NCBI GenBank assembly: GCA_900313745.1
Contig: OMSM01000205.1
Coordinates: 1-5,017, forward strand
Source: an uncultured Lachnospiraceae bacterium
GTDB taxonomy: Bacteria > Bacillota > Clostridia > Lachnospirales > Lachnospiraceae
Direction of reading: 5' to 3'
DNA length: 5,017 nt
Positions 1-5,017 of the stretch are shown piece by piece; within the stretch, counting starts at the first letter, position 1; the number at the start of each line of letters is the position of its first letter. A program made the translations under genes and the position numbers. The notes beneath the pieces are model-generated. The model was not told the DNA's origin and searched no databases. It saw only the letters and a list, made by a program, of their open reading frames with translations.

Positions 1-1
1 C

Positions 2-964
2 TTCGACGCGGCAGCCCTGGGCGAGCTGCTGATCGACTTTACGCAATGCGGCGTCAGCGAACAGGGCAATCCGCTGTTCGAGGCAAATCCCGGCGGCGCG
101 CCATGCAACGTCCTTGCCATGCTGTCAAAGCTGGGGCATGAGACGGCGTTCATCGGCAAGGTGGGCAATGATTTCTTCGGCAGCATGCTGGCTGAAAAGG
201 CAGCTGCCCAGGGTATCGACCTGCAGGGGCTGCAGAAGGACACGAAGGTGCCTACGACGCTGGCATTCGTACAGAAGAAGCCAAACGGAGACAGGGACTT
301 CTCATTCTACAGGGATCCCGGTGCCGATATGATGCTGACCGCTGCGGAAGTGGAGTCCTGCAGGGAACTGATCGCTTCTTCGAGGATCCTGCACTATGGC
401 ACGCTCTCCCAGACGTCGGAAGGATGCTTTGCGGCTACGAAGCTGGCGCTGGAGATCGCGGAGGAGGCCGGCGTGATCCGATCCTTTGACCCGAATTACC
501 GCGAACCGCTGTGGGAATCCGTGGAAGCGGCGAAAGAGAAGATCCGTTTTGGGTTCGCGCACTGCGACGTTCTGAAGATCTCGGACAACGAGATCGAACT
601 GATGACCGGCACTTCCGATATTGATGAAGGGATCGGCCGGATCATCGAAGAATTCCATATCCCGCTGGTCTTCGCGACCATGGGACCCGACGGCAGCAGG
701 GCGTACTGCGGCGGGATCCGTGTATCCCATCCCGGGTTTAAGAATCCCGCGACGATCGAAACGACAGGCGCCGGCGATACGTTCTGCGGCAGCATGCTGC
801 ATCATGTATTAAAGTACGGCATCGACGGTATGGATGAGGAAAAACTCCTCGAGACGCTGACCTTTGCCAATGCCGCGGCCTCGGTCATTACGACGCGGAA
901 AGGCGCGCTGGCGGTGATGCCTTCCGAACAGGAAGTCCGGGCATTTCTGGCATCACGCGCGTAA
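2..964 (+). CDS. Fructokinase, PfkB/ribokinase family (5' end cut by window edge)
   Basis: Probable cytoplasmic ATP-dependent fructokinase, converting fructose to fructose 6-phosphate for glycolysis. The reading frame is open from base 2 to TAA at 962-964, giving 320 visible residues. Family members of this type begin only a few residues earlier, so almost the whole protein is here and the true start lies off the window. Visible residues 5-13 (ALGELLIDF) and 29-36 (NPGGAPCN) form the N-terminal sugar-binding region, followed by IGKVGND at about 51-57. FDPNYREPLW and KISDNEIELMTG in the middle are characteristic of bacterial fructokinases. The C-terminal signature TTGAGDTF holds the anion hole and the expected catalytic base Asp259 (GAGD at nt 767-778). 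The residue before TTGAGD is Glu, where Asp is most common. The gene is convergent with the oxidoreductase, 13 nt apart, and has its own terminator. Family assignment is firm. Fructose as substrate is inferred from the motifs; another ketose or a deoxy-sugar acid is possible. Confidence 0.93.
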   Translation, partial: FDAAALGELLIDFTQCGVSEQGNPLFEANPGGAPCNVLAMLSKLGHETAFIGKVGNDFFGSMLAEKAAAQGIDLQGLQKDTKVPTTLAFVQKKPNGDRDFSFYRDPGADMMLTAAEVESCRELIASSRILHYGTLSQTSEGCFAATKLALEIAEEAGVIRSFDPNYREPLWESVEAAKEKIRFGFAHCDVLKISDNEIELMTGTSDIDEGIGRIIEEFHIPLVFATMGPDGSRAYCGGIRVSHPGFKNPATIETTGAGDTFCGSMLHHVLKYGIDGMDEEKLLETLTFANAAASVITTRKGALAVMPSEQEVRAFLASRA

Positions 965-977
965 AGCCTTCTTACTT

Positions 978-2051
978 TCAGTCTGTATCGCCCGGGAAGA
1001 GGAGTCCTTCCGCTTTCCGGGCGTTTTCCATCACATGGATCGTATCCAGTGTATACTGCTTCTTTTCGAGGACGGCCGCGCGGTCGTCCTCGTTTATGAT
1101 GCGGGCGACCTCCGCCGCTTCATAGTCCCAGCGGTCATAGCCGGGCTTTGTCTGCTCATTCAGCGTAACATCAGATTCCTTCGTCACGACGCGGACGGAA
1201 GCGATCCCGTTCGGGCCGTCCTTGATGTAGATATATCCCTTTTCCCCTTCGATCTCGAAGTAATTGATGCCGAAAGTATCCTTCGCGCCTGCATTCGTAC
1301 TGACAAAGCCGGGATACTCCATGATGAGCACGCCGGAAGTGTCGATCGAGGCGGAAGGGCTCACGCGGTCCGCTTTTGCCGGCAGCGCGAACAGGTTGGG
1401 ATAAAGCTTTGCCAATTCCGGACGGCCGAAGAGACAGCAGTTCAGCAGAACGTTGTAGAGATTGATGTCCATGAACGCGCCGCCGGCATAGTCTGGTTCG
1501 AAGATATTTGTGACTTCGCCATCCAGCAGCCTGTCATAACGGCTCGAGTACTGGCTGTAATTGCCCATGACAAGACGGATGCGGCCGATCTGCGGCAGGG
1601 CTTCCTGCAGCAGGCGGAAGTTCGGCAGATAGGAGGTCGGCGCCGCTTCCATCAGGAGCAGTCCTTTGCTCTCTGCCAGTGCGAACAGTTCCGCAGCCTG
1701 GTCTTCCCGGGTGCACATCGGCTTCTCGCACAGAACGTGTTTCCCGTGGAGCAGGGCGGCTTTTGCCTGTTCATAATGCAGGAGGTTCGGCGTAGCGATA
1801 TAGACAAGGTCGACACTTTCATCAGAGAGAAAGGCTTCCATGTCTGTATAACAGGCAGCCGGTGCGTCATCGCCCGCAGCCGGTCCGGAAAACTCACCGG
1901 CGAGAGCAGCTGCCTTATCGGCGGAACGTGAGTATACGGCAGCAAGGCGGAACCCCGGTGCTTTGACGACGCCCTTCAGTACGGAATGGACGATGACGCC
2001 GGAGCCAATGGTGCCGAGGCGGACAGTTTTATCGGTATTTTCTGCTTGCAT
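978..2051 (-). CDS. Gfo/Idh/MocA-family NAD(P)-dependent oxidoreductase
   Basis: Soluble dehydrogenase, 357 residues, usual length for the family. Residues 11-26 (RLGTIGSGVIVHSVLK) form the glycine-rich Rossmann turn for NAD(P). DLVYIATPNLLHYEQA (81-96) is the typical fourth-strand region, and HVLCEKPM (105-112) holds the EKP motif with the expected catalytic Lys110. The C-terminal substrate-binding domain follows, with GGAFMDINLYN (190-200). There Asp195 and Tyr199 are spaced four apart, as in the Asp/Tyr pair of the glucose-fructose oxidoreductase and dimeric dihydrodiol dehydrogenase branch, instead of the D-x3-H of inositol dehydrogenases. The start is supported by GAAAGGG at 2066-2060, 8 nt before ATG. 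The gene lies 28 nt downstream of the lacI-type gene on the same strand, probably as an operon. The substrate (a sugar, polyol or diol) cannot be read from sequence. No clear terminator follows its stop. Confidence 0.9.
   Translation of the reverse strand: MQAENTDKTVRLGTIGSGVIVHSVLKGVVKAPGFRLAAVYSRSADKAAALAGEFSGPAAGDDAPAACYTDMEAFLSDESVDLVYIATPNLLHYEQAKAALLHGKHVLCEKPMCTREDQAAELFALAESKGLLLMEAAPTSYLPNFRLLQEALPQIGRIRLVMGNYSQYSSRYDRLLDGEVTNIFEPDYAGGAFMDINLYNVLLNCCLFGRPELAKLYPNLFALPAKADRVSPSASIDTSGVLIMEYPGFVSTNAGAKDTFGINYFEIEGEKGYIYIKDGPNGIASVRVVTKESDVTLNEQTKPGYDRWDYEAAEVARIINEDDRAAVLEKKQYTLDTIHVMENARKAEGLLFPGDTD
991..1027 (+). terminator. Rho-independent terminator of the fructokinase gene
   Basis: The arm CCCGGGAAG (991-999) pairs with CTTTCCGGG (1013-1021), giving nine pairs including one G-U wobble. 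The loop is 13 nt, within which AGG/CCT could add a short inner stem. The stem is followed by GCGTTTT on the + strand, a short T-tract. It begins 27 nt after the kinase stop codon. Read on the - strand the wobble becomes a C-A mismatch and no T-tract follows, so it should act on the kinase transcript only. It lies within the last codons of the convergent oxidoreductase gene. Confidence 0.72.
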
Positions 2052-2052
2052 T

Positions 2053-2066
2053 GAAAGGACCCTTTC
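2053..2066 (-). promoter_or_regulatory. Inverted repeat covering the oxidoreductase ribosome-binding site
   Basis: GAAAGG (2053-2058) and CCTTTC (2061-2066) are exact inverted repeats separated by AC. On the - strand RNA the Shine-Dalgarno GAAAG could pair with CUUUC just before the ATG, leaving a GGUC tetraloop. This is a short five-pair stem, and could tune translation or be chance in a purine-rich ribosome-binding site. It could also be a small DNA dyad, but it lacks the central CG usual for LacI-family operators. Confidence 0.3.
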
Positions 2067-2079
2067 TTTTTTATGGATG

Positions 2080-3072
2080 TCAGTTCTGCACCGGACCCGT
2101 CGTTTCGCGGATGATCAGGTCTGCGTCCACGAAGTATTCCAGGCGGGAGGCCGGGTTTCCGTGGATCGCACTGATGAGCAGGGAGCAGGTGATGTTGCCG
2201 ATATGTTCAAATGGCTGGCGGATCGTCGTAATGGACGGTGTCTTGATATGGGCAAGTTCCAGGTCATCACAGCCGATCACGCTGACTTCCCCGGGGATAC
2301 TGATCCCCAGATCCTGTGCGGCATTGACCAGCGCCAGTGCAAAGTAGTCCGTGAACGCGAAGAAGGCGCTGGGCCTGTCCGGCTTCAGCAGGGCACTCCG
2401 GGCGACCTGATAGGCAAATTCATATCGGTTGGAATTGACATTGTAGATCCAGCTGTCCCTGGTCTTCAGCCCGTTTTCCTGCATGACGCGCAGATAGGTA
2501 TCCAGACGGATACGGCTGTATGTCCGCTGTGCGCTGTGCGCCAGGACGCCGATATTCCGGTGTCCCAGAGAGATCAGGTATTCCGTAGCCTTTCTCGCGG
2601 CAGCCCGGTCGTCAATGACGACAGCCGGGACTTTCAGTGAAGGATTTCTGCCGCAGCATTGTATAATGCGGTCTTTTTTTTCTGCTTTTTCCACAAGAGG
2701 CAGAAGTTCGGACGGCAGCTCGGGAATGACCATGCCGGCGAAGATCCCTTCATTGAACATATCCACGATCGAGGATATGGATTTCGGATCGGATATGGTA
2801 TAGTTAAAGACCTTGAAACCGGAGGAGTTGCCGGTTTCCGAGATACCGGAAATCGCGATCATCATAGGGGTGATCTGCTTCTCATACGGGGAGGAGAGAG
2901 TAACGATACAGTCGCCCATATGCTGGTGCGCTGCAGGGCTGCCCAGCTTTCCGGCAGCATCCATGACCATGCGCATCGTCTTTTCAGTCACGCAGGACTG
3001 CCCGCGGAGCGCGCGGGATACTGTTGCAGTGGAAAGGCCGGTTGCGGCCGCAATTTCACGAACGGTTGCCAT
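2080..3072 (-). CDS. LacI/GalR-family transcriptional regulator
   Basis: DNA-binding repressor of 330 residues, slightly short for the family. An N-terminal helix-turn-helix, TVREIAAATGLSTATVSRALRG (residues 3-24), is followed by the third helix (VTEKTMRMVMDAAGKLG, 28-44). The periplasmic-binding-protein-like effector domain runs from about residue 54 to the end. Conserved segments include GHRNIGVLAHS (170-180), RPSAFFAFTDYFALALVNAAQDLGI (233-257) and VSVIGCDDLELAHIKTPSITTIRQP (263-287, given here as a family match). The usual hinge-helix motif (Y-x-P-N-x-x-A-R-x-L) after the third helix is replaced by SPAAHQHMGD, which is odd. The start is set by TAAGGA at 3084-3079, 6 nt before ATG. The oxidoreductase follows 28 nt downstream, so it is a likely target together with the regulator itself. 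The effector, probably a sugar or sugar derivative, is unknown. Confidence 0.92.
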   Translation of the reverse strand: MATVREIAAATGLSTATVSRALRGQSCVTEKTMRMVMDAAGKLGSPAAHQHMGDCIVTLSSPYEKQITPMMIAISGISETGNSSGFKVFNYTISDPKSISSIVDMFNEGIFAGMVIPELPSELLPLVEKAEKKDRIIQCCGRNPSLKVPAVVIDDRAAARKATEYLISLGHRNIGVLAHSAQRTYSRIRLDTYLRVMQENGLKTRDSWIYNVNSNRYEFAYQVARSALLKPDRPSAFFAFTDYFALALVNAAQDLGISIPGEVSVIGCDDLELAHIKTPSITTIRQPFEHIGNITCSLLISAIHGNPASRLEYFVDADLIIRETTGPVQN

Positions 3073-3078
3073 GACGGA

Positions 3079-3084
3079 TCCTTA
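3079..3084 (-). promoter_or_regulatory. Ribosome-binding site of the LacI-type gene
   Basis: TAAGGA on the - strand lies 6 nt before the ATG at 3072-3070. It supports this start, which places the helix-turn-helix at the extreme N-terminus as is normal for the family. Confidence 0.7.
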
Positions 3085-3109
3085 TTCGGTAAAAAATGAT
3101 GTGCGCCTC

Positions 3110-3129
3110 TGTAACAAAATGTAACAAAA
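3110..3129. repeat. Perfect tandem 10-bp repeat (TGTAACAAAA x2), candidate operator
   Basis: TGTAACAAAA at 3110-3119 is immediately repeated at 3120-3129. On the - strand this is TTTTGTTACA twice, about one helical turn apart. It overlaps the predicted -10 of the lacI promoter and so is well placed for repression. It is a direct repeat, not a dyad, so it does not look like a classical LacI-family operator. It could serve another regulator, or partly be promoter sequence. Confidence 0.5.
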
Positions 3130-3146
3130 CATCGGGAAGACTTCAA
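3118..3146 (-). promoter_or_regulatory. Predicted sigma-70-type promoter for the lacI-oxidoreductase operon
   Basis: On the - strand, TTGAAG (3146-3141, four of six matches to TTGACA) is separated by exactly 17 nt from TACATT (3123-3118, four of six matches to TATAAT). Transcription would start about 35-40 nt before the lacI ATG. The box scores are moderate; the spacing and the position just downstream of the lyase terminator support the call. Confidence 0.45.
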
Positions 3147-3167
3147 TACCGGAATCGGATATATGAA

Positions 3168-3219
3168 AGGACCCGGCTGCCGATCAGCGCTCTTTTGCGC
3201 ATCCATCCTGCCGGGTCCT
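3168..3219 (-). terminator. Hairpin terminator downstream of the beta-eliminating lyase
   Basis: AGGACCCGGC (3168-3177) and GCCGGGTCCT (3210-3219) form a perfect ten-base inverted repeat. A smaller inner stem, GCGC (3187-3190) with GCGC (3197-3200), can extend through GAT/ATC with a two-base bulge. On the - strand the stem ends in CCT followed by TTCATAT, a short and imperfect U-tract. The hairpin starts about 40 nt after the lyase stop codon, so it most likely ends that transcript. On the + strand no T-tract follows. The large loop and weak tail make efficiency uncertain, so some read-through into lacI is possible. Confidence 0.65.
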
Positions 3220-3259
3220 GCAATATCCTGATTCAGTTCATCCGTGCCCGTTCAGCTCA

Positions 3260-4891
3260 TTATGCTTCTTCAGGCATATAGGGTTCCAGGAAAGCATGGA
3301 AATGCCGCATCGGAAGATCATGTCCCATAACGATCCGCATATTCGGGATAGAATCCCGATCCCTGTACAGTTCGGTAACGGCCGCGATGACGTAGTCCAG
3401 ATGTTCCCTGGAGAGCTGGCTGCGGTTGATCGCGAAGCGGACGACATTGCAGACTTCCTTCTGCTGTTCAGGCGTCTTCAGGTCATACTCCATGCTGTAG
3501 TCGCCCAGTTCCGAAACGCGGATGCCGTACCTGCGGATGAGCTCCAGCGAGAAGCCTTCGCCTGCGAAGCTCTCGTGACCGCGCCTGCCGTCGAAGAACC
3601 GGGTCATATCGAGATAGACCCCGTGACCGCCTGCAGGCAGGACGACGGGCAGGCCGGCCTTGTAGAAGCCTTCCGCCAGGTATTCACACTGCTCGACACG
3701 CTCTTTGAGGTAATCGTATCTGCCGGCCTCATAGAGACCGCAGGCAAGTGCCATGATATCACGGCCGCTCATGGCACCGTAGGAATCGTTGCCGTAGCTG
3801 GAGATCTGTTTGACCTTCAGCGTGATGCCTACGTCCGTGAGGAGATTGCCGTCCGCGTCAAAATCAGAGAATTTCTTCCAGAAATAGCCTTTGTCACGGA
3901 AAGCGAGCACGCCGCCCATGTTGGAGTGACCGTCCTTCTTGAGGCTGGCGGTGAATCCGTCGCAGTAGGAGAACATCTCTTTCGCGATCTCGAAAATGGA
4001 CTTGTCCCGATATCCTTCCTCATAGGTCTTGATGAAGTAGCAGTTCTCAGCCCAGCGCGCCGCATCCAGCATGAACGGGATCTCATAGCTGTGGGCGATC
4101 TCAGCGACTGCACGCAGGTTGGCCATGGATACGGGCTGCCCGCAGACTGTGTTGTTGGTGATGGTGGAGTAGATCATCGGGATATTCTCGTATCCGACTT
4201 CATCGATCAGCTTCTGCAGCTTGTCGAGGTCCATATTTCCCTTGAAGGGGTTGGTGGGATATTTACCGCCTTCCGGCACTTCCCACAGCAGTTCCGCATC
4301 GAACATGTTGCGCGGTGTGGAGCCCATCTGCTTGATATTGCCTTCGGTGGTGTCAAAGTGGCCGTTGGAAGGAATGGTGAAATTCTTTCCGGGATAACGA
4401 TCGTTCAGGATCCTGCTGACCACACTGAAAAGCAGGGATTCAGCGCAGCGTCCCTGGGGGACCAGGAAGGTGTTGGGCCTTTCCATCTGTGCCGCGCCGC
4501 CGTTGAAGAGGGTGCCTTCGTATTCGCACAGATACATCTCATCCATCATCTTTTCGATATCTTCACAGCCTGTGCGGACGAGGTCGATGACTTTCTTCTG
4601 GTCGTCGCCGCGCTCAAAGACGTCGCGAAGAGTATCCAGCAGCACGTAGTAGCCCTTGTTGCGGCCGTAAGATTCGTCGCCAAGGAACAGAGCGCTCCAC
4701 TGGAGGTCCGTCATGGCTGTCGTGCCGGAATCGGAGAGCATGTCTACTGTCAGCATGCCGGCAGGGAAGGCAAATTCATTGTAATGGGTCGCCGCCAGGG
4801 CGCGTTCGCGCTGTTCAACGGTAACGGAAGGGATATTTCTTTTGACATAGGATAATGACTTGGGGGTTTCGATGCTGAGTGGATAGTTCAT
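3260..4891 (-). CDS. Tryptophanase-like PLP-dependent beta-eliminating lyase, enlarged form
   Basis: Cytoplasmic PLP enzyme of the tryptophanase/tyrosine phenol-lyase family, probably splitting L-tryptophan into indole, pyruvate and ammonia. It has 543 residues, against about 471 for E. coli TnaA. Core motifs run in family order: DSGTTAMT (54-61), GDESYGRNKGYY (71-82, cation- and active-site region), QGRCAE (146-151, phosphate-binding Arg148), HFDTTEGN (178-185), TITNNT (243-248), MLDAARWAENCYF (274-286, with Asp276 and Arg279 facing the cofactor) and TASLKKDG (314-321, with Lys319 as the expected PLP lysine). VVRFAINR (483-490) keeps the carboxylate-binding Arg485. Specificity positions resemble tryptophanase: Asp180 where tyrosine phenol-lyase has Thr124, Leu462 where it has Arg381, and His530 where it has Phe448. 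About 44 extra residues sit between 92 and 146, and about 15 after the PLP lysine. The start is supported by GGAGAAAGG upstream. Family is firm; tryptophan specificity is likely but unproven. Confidence 0.9.
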   Translation of the reverse strand: MNYPLSIETPKSLSYVKRNIPSVTVEQRERALAATHYNEFAFPAGMLTVDMLSDSGTTAMTDLQWSALFLGDESYGRNKGYYVLLDTLRDVFERGDDQKKVIDLVRTGCEDIEKMMDEMYLCEYEGTLFNGGAAQMERPNTFLVPQGRCAESLLFSVVSRILNDRYPGKNFTIPSNGHFDTTEGNIKQMGSTPRNMFDAELLWEVPEGGKYPTNPFKGNMDLDKLQKLIDEVGYENIPMIYSTITNNTVCGQPVSMANLRAVAEIAHSYEIPFMLDAARWAENCYFIKTYEEGYRDKSIFEIAKEMFSYCDGFTASLKKDGHSNMGGVLAFRDKGYFWKKFSDFDADGNLLTDVGITLKVKQISSYGNDSYGAMSGRDIMALACGLYEAGRYDYLKERVEQCEYLAEGFYKAGLPVVLPAGGHGVYLDMTRFFDGRRGHESFAGEGFSLELIRRYGIRVSELGDYSMEYDLKTPEQQKEVCNVVRFAINRSQLSREHLDYVIAAVTELYRDRDSIPNMRIVMGHDLPMRHFHAFLEPYMPEEA

Positions 4892-4900
4892 CGCGGTTTT

Positions 4901-4909
4901 CCTTTCTCC
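4901..4909 (-). promoter_or_regulatory. Ribosome-binding site of the lyase gene
   Basis: GGAGAAAGG on the - strand ends 9 nt before the ATG at 4891-4889. Either GGAG or AAAGG could pair with 16S rRNA; AAAGG has the better spacing. It fixes the lyase start at residue MNYPL. Confidence 0.7.
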
Positions 4910-4984
4910 ATAAGGGATCTTGCGGAATACCCCGGTCGTTGATGTGATCTCAACTGGCGGACAGCATTCGATCGATATGTTGTT

Positions 4985-5014
4985 AATAATTTTTTATCAT
5001 AATAAGAAATTATT
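4985..5014. promoter_or_regulatory. AT-rich 30-bp dyad upstream of the lyase gene, candidate operator/promoter region
   Basis: AATAATTT (4985-4992) and TTAT (4994-4997) mirror ATAA (5002-5005) and AAATTATT (5007-5014) around CATA. This gives 12 of 13 matched positions, the other being T opposite G. It lies about 95-125 nt before the lyase ATG. On the - strand the same stretch contains -10-like hexamers such as TATGAT, but I could not fix a matching -35 box because the window ends here. It may be an operator, or a hairpin belonging to something beyond the edge. AT-richness raises the chance of accidental symmetry. Confidence 0.4.
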
Positions 5015-5017
5015 GTC

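Noticed and set aside
1035..1931. Open frame of 298 codons on the + strand opposite the oxidoreductase
   Set aside because: Same register effect as opposite the lyase. The oxidoreductase frame has full family motifs; this one has none.
1963..2640. Open frame of 225 codons on the + strand opposite the LacI-type gene and the start of the oxidoreductase
   Set aside because: In register antisense to the regulator gene and without a recognisable domain or ribosome-binding site; shadow.
2052..3174. 11-bp direct repeat TGAAAGGACCC at 2052-2062 and 3164-3174, flanking the LacI-type gene
   Set aside because: A rough count of base pairs in a 5-kb window predicts about three chance 11-mer repeats. One copy is part of a terminator arm and the other of a ribosome-binding site, so there is no need for an insertion scar or shared operator.
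3296..4855. Open frame of 519 codons on the + strand opposite the lyase gene
   Set aside because: It is exactly codon-register antisense to the lyase, so its stops would need TTA, CTA or TCA codons in the lyase, which this genome avoids. The translation has no recognisable domain. It is a codon-bias shadow.
3260..4891. Tyrosine phenol-lyase identity for the lyase gene
   Set aside because: The Arg and Thr that recognise the phenol ring are replaced by Leu462 and Asp180, and the C-terminal Phe by His530, all of which point to tryptophanase.
4888..4911. Seven-codon frame (MEKGKPR) whose TGA overlaps the lyase ATG, considered as a translated leader
   Set aside because: Its own start has no Shine-Dalgarno sequence, and the supposed coding bases are the lyase ribosome-binding site. 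It has no Trp codon as in TnaC.
4892..5017. TnaC-type leader peptide or attenuator for the tryptophanase-like gene
   Set aside because: No short frame with a Trp codon and ribosome-binding site is present in the 126 nt available. One could exist further upstream, outside the window.
1..5017. CRISPR arrays, tRNA/rRNA genes, insertion sequences, phage or defence genes
   Set aside because: No regularly spaced repeats, transposase motifs, terminal inverted repeats or cloverleaf-like sequences were seen. The coding genes are ordinary metabolic and regulatory families.

Overview
The window carries four protein genes and short intergenic regions. There are no RNA genes, mobile elements or CRISPR repeats that I can recognise. 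Base composition is moderately GC-rich in the genes, codon choice avoids TTA, CTA and TCA, and the Shine-Dalgarno sequences are strong (GGAGAAAGG, GAAAGGG, AAGGA). The gene types (a fructokinase with the NPGGAPCN start region, a LacI-type repressor, a long tryptophanase-like lyase) suggest an anaerobic, probably gut-type Firmicute (Bacillota: Lachnospiraceae- or Erysipelotrichaceae-like). That placement is inference; no marker gene is present.

Layout. Positions 2-964 (+): PfkB-family fructokinase, missing only a few N-terminal residues off the window edge, followed by a convincing rho-independent terminator (991-1027) that lies inside the 3' end of the convergent neighbour. Positions 978-2051 (-): Gfo/Idh/MocA-family NAD(P)-dependent sugar/diol oxidoreductase. 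Positions 2080-3072 (-): LacI/GalR-family regulator, 28 nt upstream of the oxidoreductase and very likely co-transcribed with it from a predicted promoter at 3118-3146. That promoter overlaps a perfect tandem 10-bp repeat. Positions 3168-3219: hairpin, probably the terminator of the next gene. Positions 3260-4891 (-): a 543-residue PLP-dependent beta-eliminating lyase of the tryptophanase / tyrosine phenol-lyase family, with tryptophanase-like specificity residues and about 70 residues more than E. coli TnaA. Positions 4892-5017: its leader and an AT-rich upstream region with a 30-bp near-perfect dyad.

How the genes may work together. The LacI regulator and the oxidoreductase look like a two-gene sugar-responsive operon, and the convergent fructokinase would supply phosphorylated hexose to glycolysis, so the left 3 kb reads as a small carbohydrate-use module. 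The lyase is separated from it by a terminator and has its own upstream region, so it is probably an independent amino-acid catabolic gene (tryptophan to indole, pyruvate and ammonia, if the specificity reading is right). I see no strong evidence for a wholly new system. The points most worth checking are the enlarged lyase, the missing hinge-helix motif in the LacI protein, and the two candidate operator structures.
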